Below are positions 1-11,858 of a DNA stretch of 64,000 nucleotides, one piece after another. The notes under the pieces were generated by a model that saw only the letters and a program-made list of their open reading frames with translations, ran no database searches and was not told the origin of the DNA. Source of the stretch: Nannobrachium achirus (Eukaryota; Chordata; Actinopteri; Myctophiformes; Myctophidae); assembly GCA_963921795.1 (NCBI GenBank), contig OY997653.1, positions 62,643,932 to 62,707,931 on the forward strand. The letters run 5' to 3'. The translations under genes were made by a program, and so were the position numbers. How positions within the stretch are numbered: the first letter of the stretch is position 1; each line of letters starts with the position of its first letter.

Positions 1-754
1 TGTGGTACCGAGATTCTGCCTCAAGCAAAGGAAATCAAACCCTAGTTATACATGGCATTGCAAGGACAAGCTGTAACATAAACAATATCTATCAACCTAG
101 GAAAACATCTTACAGTACATCATGTTGTCTGTAATGCATGATACAGCAGAATCTACTCTTACTAACGTCACTCATATTCAATCATGATAATATAATATCT
201 ACTACTGTTATTGACGTCACATAATCAATCATGATAACAAACTCTACGACAATATGAAAATGTCATATCACGACAAACGGCAAATAAAAGGTGAATTGAT
301 CCCAATGCATGACAGAGTATGATATCACAATGAATTAAATCTCCACGATACGATTATTGTGAGTGTTTTTTTTATCACGATAAACTATAATATTGCGTAT
401 CATCCCATTCCTACTACCTACCCTGTGCAGAATATTATGCTTGTGTGTGTTAATATGAGAAATAGACCATTTTCCTGGTCCACACAAAAAAATGGTTGTT
501 TTAAGTACGTTCACCATTTGAACCGTTTATGATTAGACATTTAGACGTTTGGTTTAGGGATTATAGATCGATTAGATAAGATATTTACACTAAGTTGCAC
601 GCTGGTGTCGTGCACTGAAAATATAAGATCAGCCTTAGGGGCTAATGGTTAAAAATGGCAATGCAAAAAAAGTGGCATTCAGACAAAATCACTGTCCTGT
701 GACGGCGTCCCACTTTAAAATGTTGATGTCTTCAACACGTATACTATAGTAGCT
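1..754. other. No gene; decayed AT-rich sequence
   Basis: No credible coding sequence. Around 240-410 there are scattered TATCACGA/TCGTGATA-like words typical of decayed DNA-transposon ends, too degraded to classify. Confidence 0.4.
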
Positions 755-795
755 TGCGCGCGTGCGTGTGTGCGTGTGTGTGTGTGCACACACAC
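755..795. repeat. Alternating purine-pyrimidine tract
   Basis: About 40 bp of unbroken GC/GT/CA dinucleotide alternation, of the kind that can adopt Z-DNA. A further GTGCGTGCGTGCGCGTGCAC run follows at about 801-822. Confidence 0.6.
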
Positions 796-1035
796 TGACG
801 TGTGCGTGCGTGCGCGTGCACACGTCAGGCCCTGTCAGAGGGTCTGAAATGTGTTCTAGCAGGAAGGAAGCAGGGTGCAGAGGGGCTGACAGGAGGATGA
901 GGCAGCGGTCCTCTGGAATGTGTTCTGAACGGTGTTTATGAGGCTCCAACTGTCCATCACAACCTGTGTGGCCTTGGTCTCTGTCAGCACAGACCAGCAT
1001 GCATGGCAACAGATGGACACGTGTAGTACACACTG

Positions 1036-1171
<136 letters not shown>

Positions 1172-1374
1172 CCGCAAAGGCTGTCGGTGATTGAGTGTGG
1201 GCTTCAGTCGTCCTGTAGAACGGAGCGTGCCCACATCAAGCCTTTAACCACTTTAACCACACTGCATGGCGGAAACAAAAACAAAAACATTCAGAAAAGG
1301 CCCGCGACGAGACGAATGTTCGCCAATGACGACATAGCCAGGAGAAGGCAGCTAGCTAGGCTTATGACAGCGTT

Positions 1375-1776
1375 TAGGGCTGTCACAATTATTACATAAT
1401 CGTCTAATCGTGATTATTTGACATTATCGCAATTATTTTTGTCATAATCGTCATAATCGTGAATGTTGAAAAATGTCAGAAATAGTGGAAATAGCAGATC
1501 TACAAGCTCACAACGCGTCGCATTGCGACGCGTTGTGAGCTTGTAGATCGGCTATTTCCACTATCAATGTTATTTTTTAAGTAGTAAGTTGTCGAATATG
1601 TCAGTAATGTCTTCGTGTATTTAGGTTTTGTGTCATATCTGCCATGTGCAACTTCAAAGCCTAAAAGCCAAACAGAAATGTAATTGTCAATGACAAAAAC
1701 ACAATTAAATCGTTAATCGCCAATTATTTGAGTGACAATTAATCGTCATGTAAAATGTCATATCGTGACAGCCCTA
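1375..1776 (+). mobile_element. Non-autonomous hAT-like element, family A (with palindrome)
   Basis: Starts TAGGGCTGTCACAATTA and ends TCGTGACAGCCCTA, flanked by AGCGTT on both sides (1369-1374, 1777-1782). No coding capacity. The centre (1483-1563) is a near-perfect palindrome. Flanks are rich in TAATCGT words. Two further full copies of this family are at 27545-27913 and 28304-28679; the last has a perfect 8-bp duplication, which indicates hAT. Confidence 0.8.
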
Positions 1777-1941
1777 AGCGTTTCAGATTGAAACAGTTTG
1801 CCTGAGTGACTTATCGACCGTCATATCACCTGTGAGGACGGCATTGGAACTCTACTGTGACACCTGAATGAATACTGTTATATGGATGAGCAGGTCGGTT
1901 GTCTTGCATGGTTGCCACTGCAACCAACCAGTGTCTGAATG

Positions 1942-3605
1942 CAGACAATTGTACAAGTCCCTCTGATCCGAGTCCAAGTCGAGTCGCAAGTCATTTGGTC
2001 CAAGTCTCAAGCAAGTCTCAAGTTGTTCTGTTGTGGGCAAGTCAAGTCGAGTCAAGTCAAAGGTTATGTCAAGTCAAGTCGAGTCGAGTCACAAGGTTGT
2101 CATGTCAAGTCGCGTCGAGTCGAGTCGCGTCGAGTCGAGTCACAAGGTTGTCAAGTCAAGTCAAGTCACAAGGTTGTCAAGTTGAGTAAATGATACCTCT
2201 GTGACCATAACTATTAAGTAATTAACATTCAGTAGGAAAAGAACAGTAGCCTAACACTAAGCCTACCCTCTGACCATAATACTCTATCATGGCAGAGGTT
2301 CTCAAACTTTTAAATTCCGAGGTCTCTCTCCCCTAGAACCAAATGGATTTGGTTGTACACTGTCAGTACAGATCTGTAAGGGTCAATTTAGACCCCTGGT
2401 ATATCCTCTGAAAAAAGAAAAAAAAAATAGACTACAAAACTGCTACAGGCCTATTGCTTTAAATACAAAAACAAACAAGACACAATAATCTTAACGTGCA
2501 TGCTTTGTTTTGTACTACTAGTGCTGTATTTTAAAGTCATTTCTCATCAGGCCCAAATTTAGCTGCCTACTCCACGACACGTGCATTATTTGTTTTGCTG
2601 GCATGGGGTCCCATTCATGACCTTAAGTAACCCCAAGTTACACCAAATTTCGTTACCCGTCGTAAACTATAGAATGACTACGCAACCACCACAGGCTGGC
2701 AACACATTTCTGGTCGGTCACATTTGTCTGTGTAACATTACGGGCCGGCCATGCGAAAAGCTCCCAAGAATAACAGTGGAGTGGAAAACTTGTCGGAGGC
2801 TAAATGAAAAGGAATAAAGCTTTTGTGTGGGAGTTATTTAGTGAAGTTCTTAACCCTGCTGACGACTGGATGTATGTTATGAAAAGTGAGAAAGTGTTGG
2901 AAGACGGAGGCTTGCTACATGATGGATAATTGGATATTTATGCAGTCACAGATCAACGTTCGTGACAGTGGTGAGTGACATTGTTGTCTTATTAATGATC
3001 AAAACACGATCGACCGACAGTATATCACCAACACACACATGCACACGCGCACACACACTTAGTTCTAATGTTATCTTCTTATGTTTGGTTTTACTTGTCT
3101 TCATGCGCAGTCTTCAAGTGGCTATCAAGTGGATAAAGTTGGATGTCGTTCCCTCTTTGTCTTTGATTTTAGCGTTGCATATCTTGCATTGAGTGTTCCT
3201 CTGTTTACCATCGGAGTGGAAGTTTTTATATGCAAACTGCACGGAACTGCAGCAGCAGAACCAGCAGTGGCTGCATCAGGCTGGGGTGCAGCAGTAGCCA
3301 TTCATGCTGTGTGTGTGTGTCTGGTGCTTGTGCTCTCGCTTACATGCCTGTCTCCAATCAATCAAATCAATCAATCAATAAAAGTGTGAACCTAGCGTGG
3401 CGTTCATGACTGCTTTGGTGAGTGGCGTAGCGGCAAGTCGTCCGAGTCAGCGTGTCTCAAGTCGAGTCGAGTCGGGAGTCATTGTCTTCCAAGTCAAGTC
3501 GAGTCTCAAGTTTTTGTCCTTATGTCCGATCAAGTCGCAAGTCGTCAAAAATATGACTCGAGTCCGAGTCAAGACGAGTCATCATGACTCGAGTCCAATT
3601 GTCTG
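1942..3605. mobile_element. hAT-type element with AAGTC-rich subterminal arrays
   Basis: Ends CAGACAATTG and CAATTGTCTG are exact inverted copies, flanked by a perfect 8-bp target duplication TCTGAATG (1934-1941 and 3606-3613). CAG...CTG ends with 8-bp duplication are the hAT signature. Both ends carry dense AAGTC/GAGTC pentamers (about 1965-2187 and 3425-3595). The 1.2 kb interior has short open frames but no recognisable BED finger or hAT dimerisation domain, so it is non-autonomous or carries foreign sequence. Confidence 0.85.
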
Positions 3606-4717
3606 TCTGAATGTTACACTACATTGTAAAGTGTGTTGGATTAAGGCGCTTTGGAAAAGAAGACATTTTAAATTGTCTTGCCATTTTCACTCAGCAAAAA
3701 TGACAGAATTTTGCAACACTTCATTCATTTTGTCAGATGACGCAGGTCATATTACAAGGTATAAAGAAGGCATCTGACTGGAAGACGCCACTAACTGCTT
3801 GTTATTGCTGCATCTCCACCTCTAGGAGCCTACAGGGAATTAACACAGTGGTTCTCAACCTGTGGGCCGGGGCCCACTGATGGGCCGTGAGGAAGTTGCA
3901 AGTGGGCACCCAAATAACTGACCAAATATCAAACGCGACACACGTGCATGTCTCCTTGTATGGGCTGTTCTGCGTACAGGGACACATACAAAGGGACATC
4001 TCCATACATGGAGTTCGGGCATTATGCTCTGAAACGTTGGTACTGCACACATAGGGACATACAGTAAGTAGGGACATAGGGACCTACACACAAAGTCAAA
4101 CATAGGAGCTGTTAGCACTGCTCAAAAACAGCAATAGTTTTAATCAAACTAATGTAGCTTACTGCCAATGCTTTTTCCTATCGTTTTACCAGATTTCCGT
4201 TAAAACGCCTAGAAAGGCCTAGAAAGAGACAGATGGATCTTTTAGAATAAACATACTCTGAAAGCGCATGCGGCTCAATCAGACCCCTTAACCATGTTAG
4301 GTGGACTGCGAACGCCTTAAAAGAGATTTTCAAATAGGCTCTGATTCTCTAAAAGGTCGAGGCACCACTGAATTAATGAGTAGCAAGAAAACATTTGTTC
4401 ACAAAACGGATGCCCTTCTGCGATCACCCTGAAATGCAACGCCAGCATACAGTAAAGGTTGGTGCCACAGCACTCTGCTGTCATTTCCCTCAGACTTTAC
4501 TCTTGTCACAAAACTACAAAATGATACGTTTGTTTTGTTTTTCGGTGGCTGGAGGGAGAACAGGAGAACGCCAGAGTAGGAAGGAAGGTGAAAAGACGGG
4601 GGAGAAAAAGAAAGAGTTCAGCTAATTATTGTCTTTAGAAGCCGGAGTACATTATCATTACACTGCACGGATTCTAGCAGCAAAACAACTGCACTGCCAT
4701 CAGTGCCATGGCAACGC
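3606..4717. other. Intergenic, partial hAT-like end at 3847
   Basis: CAGTGGTTCTCAACCTGTGG at about 3846 is a typical Charlie-type hAT end; the opposite end is not evident. The rest shows no gene or clear repeat. Confidence 0.4.
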
Positions 4718-5115
4718 AGTGACGACCAGGGGAGATGTCGGTTCAGTGACGACCAGGGGAGATGTCGGTTCAGTGACGACCAGGGGAGATGTCGGTTCAG
4801 TGACGACCAGGGGAGATGTCGGTTCTGCTGTTCTCTGCCATTTCAACTGGTTCTCAGTGACGACCAGGGGAGATGTTGTCGGTTCTGCTATTTTATTCTC
4901 TGCCATTTCAACTGGTTCTCAGTGACGACCAGGGGAGATGTTGTCGGTTCTGCTATTTTATTCTCTGCCATTTCAACTGGTTCTCAGTGACGACCAGGGG
5001 AGATGTTGTCGGTTCTGCTATTTTATTCTCTGCCATTTCAACTGGTTCTCAGTGACGACCAGGGGAGATGTTGTCGGTTCTGCTATTTTATTCTCTGCCA
5101 TTTCAACAGGGTTCT
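4718..5115. repeat. Minisatellite with 27-bp and 65-bp periods
   Basis: Four 27-bp units (starts 4718, 4745, 4772, 4799) all beginning AGTGACGACCAGGGGAGATG, then longer units of the same head plus a TTCTCTGCCATTTCAACTGG tail, with heads at 4856, 4921, 4986 and 5051 (65-bp period). Open frames across it are period artefacts. Confidence 0.92.
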
Positions 5116-5237
5116 CAGCGTCGGGTTCGGGGACCATCTGAGACCGTGATCCACGGGGACCCTTAGGGGTCTGTAACTCTGCAATAAGCACTGAGGATTT
5201 TACAGTGTAAATTCGCAAATGGTATATACGTATATAT

Positions 5238-5452
5238 ATCGTCATTGTCGGGTGTCCAAAACCGTTCATTTATATCATTTAAAACAATGAACTAAACTAG
5301 TGAAAACAGCCGATCTACATGCACACAACGCCTCGCACCGTGAGGCGTTGTGTGCTTGTAGATCTGCTGTTTTTACTACTTTTATGTGACGGCCTTGTCT
5401 GATGAAGAAAACTTGGAGATACGAGGTTTCTGCACGACAGTGACGATATATT
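5238..5452. mobile_element. Non-autonomous element, family C (with palindrome)
   Basis: Ends ATCGTCATTGTCGGGTG and CTGCACGACAGTGACGAT form an inverted pair. Core palindrome 5298-5378 with arms in GCACACAACGCCTCGC form. Internal GACGGCCTTGTCTGATGAAG and TACGAGGTTTCTG are shared with copies at 13466, 26368, 33902, 50486 and 62165. Confidence 0.7.
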
Positions 5453-5955
5453 GTTTTCTATTAGTGTACAGTATCAGAGTTACAGACCCGTAAGGGTACA
5501 TTTTGACCCCTGAGAAACCGTGCTATTTTGTCTCAGTCTCCACACCCCCCACCTCCTTCCCTTCCTGACTTGGTTCACCCACTCAAGTGGCTCAGGTCGG
5601 CTCAACTCCTCCGAGCCGCAGGAGCAATTACCATCAAGGAGGACAGCAGGTCAGGTAATAATGAGGAAGTAACATGAGGTTAAACATCTGAGAAGACACA
5701 GACATAATGACCAGTAAGGTCATTGCCGGGTGCGGGCGGGCGGCGAGGTGAAAAACTGAACGCGTGTCAAAACCTGCGGAATAAAACGAAATCACTTCGC
5801 CAGACTTTCAAAGACTTTTTCTGGACCTGTCATTCAGGGATTCGGGTCCTTTTCAATGCTTGCCCAAACTAACCTAGCTCAGTATGACAATAGGCTTATC
5901 ACTATCAGTCTGCATTCTCTGCAAGCCTGGATCCACTTTTAGCCATGGGCTAAGG
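5453..5955. other. Intergenic, nothing recognised
   Basis: No coding frame or classified repeat seen. Confidence 0.4.
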
Positions 5956-7053
5956 CAGTGGTTCTCAACCTGTGGGTCGGGACCCCCCACATGATTTTGG
6001 GGGGGGGGTCCGAAGACAACAGTGAAATAACTATTTCAAAAAACTTTATTAAAAAGTAACGATTGATTGATTGATTGATTGAAGGCTTTATTAGAAGTTT
6101 GCATAGGAAAATGTACAGATTCATGACGGTACAGTTCACTGGTACAAGGTCTACTAAAAGGAGATCCATGAAAAGACTAAGCTTATTTCAACAGGAAACC
6201 ATTAAAGTATCTCATATAACATTGAATGACAGACAAATAGAACACAGTACTATGCAGTAGATATGTAAAGAAAAAAAGAAAACAGTAGGTCTATACAATC
6301 AGTAAGTACAGTATATACAATATATACAAGGAAGGGGCAGGTAACAGTAAGTCTAAACAATCAGTATGTACAGTATATACAAGGAAGGGGCAGGGAGGGT
6401 AGGGTTGGGCTAGGTTTTTACCAGTTGTGAACGGCTGCTGCCTGTAAGTGGTTTTTTAGGGCAATTTTAAAGGATGCTAGTGATCCACACTCCTTTATGG
6501 CCTTCGGTAAGGCATTCCACATTTTTGTGGTGTAGCAGAAGAACGAGTTCGACCCTTTCTTTGAGTTGACTCTGGGTTGAACGTGATCTGTGGCACTGCC
6601 TCTGGTGTTGTAATTATGGACATCCTTAACGTTTTTAAAGTATTTTGACAGGTACTTGGGTATCATAGTGGTGTAGTGTATCTTGTACACCAGGCCCATT
6701 GCAAGTTGCTGTACTCTGTCATCTACTCTGAGCCACCCCACTCTTAACTGGTGAGTAGCGGTGAGGTGAGTCTGATTGGGAAGGTTAAGCAGGACCCTAA
6801 TTTGACCAAATCAAAGTAAGACCATTACAGCATCAAAAGTAATCAACAACAATACAAAATAATAATAAATAAATAAAAGTCAAACATTGGCCAAATTGCC
6901 AAATATAAGAGGTAATAATTTAGAAAATGGCCAAACTAAATGTAATGCCTCAACTCCTACATTCCAAGTGCTTGTCAGGGTGGGGGGGGGGGGCTCCCAG
7001 TTCAAATGTGATTCTTTTGGGAGGTCGCAGCCTGAAAAGGTAGAGAACCACTG
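5956..7053. mobile_element. hAT-type element (family B2) split by a LINE fragment
   Basis: Starts CAGTGGTTCTCAACCTGTGG and ends AGGTAGAGAACCACTG with target duplication GGCTAAGG/GGCTAAGC (5948-5955, 7054-7061; 7 of 8). The hAT sequence is 5956-6060 plus about 6851-7053; the middle is a LINE 3' end. Same family as 14036-14467, but here no palindrome is present at the equivalent place (about 6908-6930). Confidence 0.75.
6061..6850 (-). mobile_element. LINE 3' fragment (RT ORF C-terminus)
   Basis: The minus-strand frame ending at 6418 reads HQLRVGWLRVDDRVQQLAMG, then YKIHY, a YNTRGSA block, SFFCYTTKMWNALPKAIKEC and SFKIALKNHL: the conserved tail after reverse transcriptase in many fish non-LTR elements (Tyr-Asn-Thr-Arg, Trp-Asn-x-Leu-Pro). 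The 3' end is at 6061-6078, a TCAA(TCAA)n tail. 5'-truncated, as usual for LINE insertions. A second copy of the 3' end is at 48103. Confidence 0.75.
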
Positions 7054-7206
7054 GGCTAAGCAACACAGCAGAACTGCTGGGTTGATCTGATAATACTCAA
7101 ACGTCTTCATGACTGCCACTGCCGCACCGCATCCTGTTAGCGCTCTGTTAGTGGAGGATGGAGATGTGTTAAAAAGCAGTTCTAGGCCTGCAGGTCAGGT
7201 GTACAC

Positions 7207-7654
7207 TAGTCTCGCGTGGCCAGACTGTTGACTCAGCGATTCGCGAAATGCTCCCGTCAACAGTCTGGGGCACGGAAATAGAAACGATGAGTGCGAGATA
7301 AAGCGGATGTGACGCAACCGCTCCCTTGGTGCAGTAGCAATAACATGTCCTACTGGAAGCGTTATGTCTCCCCTTTCAATATTTCTGGGGGCGTTATTTC
7401 GTCTTTCTCTGGTGTTATTGGTGTTACCTCCATGATGTTTTCAAACGTTTTCTTAAACTACGGTATACACCCATAACAAGAATAGGCCGCTCGAATGACT
7501 TTGTCTGAGCTATTGTGTTTCTGTTATGTTTCCAATGGGACTACAGTTCAGTGCAGCACTGGCTACTTCCGATACTCGCTGTTAGGGAGCTGCCGTTCCA
7601 GACTCTATATAGCATTCGGAGATTGTGGAATAGTTGTCTGGCTACGCGAGACTA
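7207..7654. mobile_element. Non-autonomous DNA transposon, TAGTCTCGCG ends
   Basis: Ends TAGTCTCGCGTGGCCAGAC and GTCTGGCTACGCGAGACTA are inverted copies flanked by a perfect 9-bp repeat GGTGTACAC (7198-7206, 7655-7663). Just inside the left end is a GACTGTTGAC.../...GTCAACAGTC hairpin. No transposase. The 9-bp duplication would suit a Mutator-like or related superfamily. Confidence 0.75.
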
Positions 7655-7663
7655 GGTGTACAC

Positions 7664-8205
7664 AAACAAGTTTAGAAATGGTCCTCAATGCCCTGAACTC
7701 TATTCTGCACCTCACAGAAACAGCATCCAGCTGGACAGAGCATCAAGAAATCTCCTTACAGCTCATGCTTCTTTCAGCTGTGGAAAAACAGTGTGACAGT
7801 AAAATCTCATCAGTTACAGCTTGCCTGCATGACATTACTTGGCTAAACCGCTTTAAATCCAGATGATCTAAGGCCCAGGCTTGCATCTAAAGAGACACTG
7901 ATGCCTCTGACGTGATTCCATTTTTTCTCTGAGCTTACATTTTCACATCAGAGCGATATTAGCCAAAGCTGGAATTGGATTTGCTTGCCAGGAAACATCC
8001 GCTTAACGAATCTTCGGTTGCAAAGACCTGGAGGAGTGGGAACAAATGGGAGCTTTGTTTGAAGACTCTTTATGAATAGATAGGCTATCTATCTATCTAT
8101 GTCAGTGGCTGTAAGCATGGCTGTGATATCAAACTATAATGTTCCTATGCACGTCATCAGTCAGACATCCCAAACTTCTCTCTCTGTTGGAAAGCTGAGC
8201 CTTAG
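7664..8205. other. Intergenic, nothing recognised
   Basis: A short ATCT run near 8087-8099 only. Confidence 0.4.
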
Positions 8206-8612
8206 AATAGGGTTCTTCAACGTTTTCATGCCAAGGACCCCTTGGTTGAGAGAGAGAGAGAGATGAAGCAGGGAGCCCCACAACCTCATCATAGATTGCA
8301 TATAGTTTCATTGTTTAACAGCACAATCATCAGTGTCAGACCTTTCACTCTGTACTTAGTGTGCTCTTTTTCCCCTCTACACCAAACCTCTTTGCCGAAA
8401 ATAGCCGATCTACAAGCTCGCAGCGCGAGGCGTTGTGAGCTTGTAAATCTGCTATTTTTGGCTAAAGTTCTCAGAATATGGACACTAGGGTTCTTCAAGT
8501 GCATGCGTATAAAAAAGGAGGAAAAAGTCTCTATCACACAAAGATTTGGAGGACCCTCAGTAGTAACTCTAAGGACCCCCTATGGGTCCCGGACCCCCTG
8601 TTGCCTTAGAAG
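8206..8612. mobile_element. hAT-like element, family F, reverse orientation (with palindrome)
   Basis: GGTTCTTCAACGTTTTCATG at the left and a GGACCCCCT-rich right end match the ends of 16515-17073 in reverse. Palindrome 8394-8462 in the middle, with TTTGGC/GCC flanks also inverted. Confidence 0.6.
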
Positions 8613-9009
8613 CCAAATCAACGGCTATCAGGTGTTTGTGTACTGCACAGTTTAATAGCACCTGCCACTAACCAACCCCACTCTCTTCTGGACAGTATGC
8701 GGTTGGCAGGGACCGGAACAAAATGGAGAGTGCGAGGGCGGATGACTCAAGTGAATCCCTTCATTTAAATGATTCCTCAACAACGGCAGATTTCCCAGAG
8801 GAGCTTTATGGGTTGTTAAAGGCTTTGAGGCAGAAAAAACAACTCCTTATCAAAGACACTTGTGCGAACCTGGGCTGCCATCATTAGAAAGGTAGCATCG
8901 GGGCCGATCGACTCGGTCTCTTTGCCCAAGTTAGCCTACTTCTTTAACCACTGTCTTAAACGCTCCATTATATTCTTAGTGAAATGGACTTGGAATTAGA
9001 ATGGCAACT
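8613..9009. other. Intergenic, nothing recognised
   Basis: No gene, RNA or repeat identified. Confidence 0.4.
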
Positions 9010-9294
9010 GTACAGTACTTATCGCCTTCATCCAAGGCGCTTTACAGAGATTGTGCATTCACAATTCACCCATTCACTCACACATACACTGATGGAGGAG
9101 GAAACCATTCACTCACACATACACTGATGGAGGAGGAAACCATGCGAGGTGCCAACCTGTTCATCAGGAGCAACTAGGGGTTCAGAGTCTTGCTCAAGGA
9201 CACTTCGACAGTAACTCTGGGGGAGCCCGGGATCGAACTGGAAACCTTCCGCTTGCCAAGCGGCCACTCTACCCCTGAGCCACTGCCCTCCCCG
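9010..9294 (-). mobile_element. tRNA-derived SINE
   Basis: On the minus strand the head (9294 to about 9221) has an A box GTGGCTCAGGGGTAGAGTGG and a B box AGTTCGATCCC, followed by the fish SINE body (TGTCCTTGAGCAAGACTCTG) and a tail ending GCGCCTTGGATGAAGGCG. A 38-bp body segment is duplicated at about 9072-9147. A pol III promoted retroposon, not a tRNA gene. Confidence 0.8.
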
Positions 9295-9564
9295 GATACT
9301 TGGTGTGCTGTTGTCTAATTTATACATATATCATTCACGAGCTTGTACATTGGCTGGCAAAAACAATTGTGGCAAATAGATTTGGTGCCGGGGGAGAGTG
9401 GGTTGACAGTGGCAGTTCGCACAACTGTGACAATTCCACTGGCACGGATTAAAGTGCCAGGCGATGACAATTTAAGCACTCCCAACGCGGCCCACTGCAT
9501 TTGACTCATTGGGTAACAGCAGCGGTGTGAGTTGGGTGATTCAGTCCTCTTCATCACAGCTGAG

Positions 9565-9568
<4 letters not shown>

Positions 9569-9639
<71 letters not shown>
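9569..9639. repeat. (GA)n microsatellite
   Basis: About 35 uninterrupted GA units. Confidence 0.97.
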
Positions 9640-9641
<2 letters not shown>

Positions 9642-10062
9642 CAGGAGGGGGCAACAGGTGCAGGAGGGTGAGAACGATTTTTGTGGAGGATTTTCACAGC
9701 ATCAACACTTTCCTCTGTGTTATGGGGCTTTGTCGGATGGCTGAAGATTGGCATTCCCAAAGGAAAGCAAAAGATGAAAGAACATGGGTCCTTCTCCCAC
9801 GAAACCATGTGTTAAAACGCTGGACAAAAGAATATTCAGACCAATGTTAAAAACATCCAGGCACCTGAAGCTCCAAAAAGCAATAACAGACCAATACCTC
9901 TCGGGCTCAAAGATCCATTTCAAGGCGCTCTTGTCTCTCTTGTTATCGTGAGTCTTTTCTGATTGGAAATGAAAGCATTGAATGACGTGTCCCATCATTT
10001 GGCATTCTAGCTGGGCCAGAGTTCACCTTTTAAGCTTCAAGGAGGTCAACTGGGTCAGAACT
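9640..10062. other. Intergenic, nothing recognised
   Basis: No gene or repeat identified; open frames are short. Confidence 0.4.
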
Positions 10063-10175
10063 GCATTCACAGGCTGACACCACAGACAGACAGACAGACA
10101 CAGCCCACTGCATTCACAGGCTGACACCACAGACAGACAGACAGACACAGCCCACTGCATTCACAGGCTGACCCC

Positions 10176-10214
<39 letters not shown>

Positions 10215-10242
10215 CAGCCCACTGCATTCACAGGCTGACACC

Positions 10243-10285
<43 letters not shown>

Positions 10286-10360
10286 CAGCCCACTGCATTC
10301 ACAGGCTGACACCACAGACAGACAGACAGACACAGCCCACTGCATTCACAGGCTGACCCC

Positions 10361-10395
<35 letters not shown>

Positions 10396-10423
10396 CAGCC
10401 CACTGCATTCACAGGCTGACACC

Positions 10424-10454
<31 letters not shown>

Positions 10455-10482
10455 CAGCCCACTGCATTCACAGGCTGACACC

Positions 10483-10561
<79 letters not shown>

Positions 10562-10589
10562 CAGCCCACTGCATTCACAGGCTGACACC

Positions 10590-10660
<71 letters not shown>

Positions 10661-10688
10661 CAGCCCACTACATTCACAGGCTGACCCC

Positions 10689-10763
<75 letters not shown>

Positions 10764-10791
10764 CAGCCCACTGCATTCACAGGCTGACCCC

Positions 10792-10878
<87 letters not shown>

Positions 10879-10885
10879 CAGCCCA
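10063..10885. repeat. Compound minisatellite / (GACA)n array
   Basis: Eleven units of a fixed ~40-bp block (CAGCCCACTGCATTCACAGG, CTGACMCCACAGACAGAC) separated by (GACA)n of variable length, from 3 to about 25 units. Block starts near 10063, 10111, 10158, 10226, 10297, 10344, 10408, 10466, 10571, 10672, 10774. Tract length rises to the right. Confidence 0.92.
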
Positions 10886-11143
10886 CTGCATTCGGTGGCT
10901 CTAGCACAGAACACACCAACACATGCAGGCCTAACACTCGCTTATGCTGCCTGTTCAAATAATCATTAACCAGTTCAGCCCTGAGTCAATATTTTAAGAG
11001 CCTCTGTAAACTAAAAAAGACAAAACAACAGCGCTACACCCACACCCACAGAACATAGGGAGGGGAGAGTTGCTTAGTGGGGCATGCAGATTTCCTTTGT
11101 TCTCTGGCGTGTCGAAGCTTTGCTGAAGTTGAAAACCATGAGC

Positions 11144-11742
11144 AGGGGTGTCACACCAAATTCTGGGCCCTGGGTGCAAGGATTCACTGCGGGCCCCCCT
11201 AGTAACTTTAGCTATTGAAAAATAGCAGATATACAAGCTCACAGCGCGGCACAGAGTGCCCTAGTAACTTTAGCTATTGAAAAATAGCAGATATACAGTA
11301 CAAGCTCACAGCGTGGCACCGAGTGCCACGCTGCGAGCTTGTAGATCTGCTATTTTTGAAAAATTGTGAAAATGTGTGCAAGAAACGTATGTTTCCATGT
11401 CAGTGGTGCTCAAACTTTTTCATGTGAAGGACCCCCAAGATGATATGTATTTGGCCACGGACCCCCCATCTCAAAATATTTAGTTCCAGGGACCCCACCA
11501 GAAGCAAAATTTGAGTTAGAAATGTTTCGCTTAAAAAATACATATATTCAAAGATTTGCACACATTTTCATGACTTTTCAAAAATAGCAGATCTACAAGC
11601 TCGCAGCGTGGCACTCGGTGCCACGCTGTGAGCTTGTGTATCTGCTATTTTTCAATAGCTTAAGTTACTAGGGCCCCTCCACCTTGGGCCCTAGTAACTC
11701 AGTCCCACTCCCCCCCCCCCCCCCCCCCCCCCGTGACGCCCC
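11144..11742. mobile_element. Composite hAT-like element with two palindromes
   Basis: Ends CAGGGGTGTCAC and GTGACGCCCCTG are inverted. Arms containing CCTAGTAACTTTAGCTATTG face each other from about 11197 and 11690, each joined to a palindrome (11278-11360 and 11580-11652). Between them (about 11399-11579) is a second hAT-like half with CAGTGGTGCTCAAACTTTTT. A partial duplicate of the left arm lies at 11198-11258. A poly(C) run is at 11709-11731. Flanks ACCATGAG/AGGATGAG agree at 6 of 8. Confidence 0.6.
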
Positions 11743-11858
11743 TGAGGATGAGGTCATCTCCATTGTGTACACATAGCTCTCTCTCACACATTCCGCTACG
11801 TGCCACCCGCGTCCTGACAGCCCGGAAAATGACCGATTTATGCTCCGTCGTGCGACAA

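Noticed and set aside
9221..9294. tRNA gene on the minus strand
   Set aside because: A and B boxes are present but the head is fused to a SINE body and the cloverleaf is imperfect.
10067..10958. Cys/Val/Leu/Ser-rich open frames
   Set aside because: Translations of (GACA)n; low-complexity artefact.
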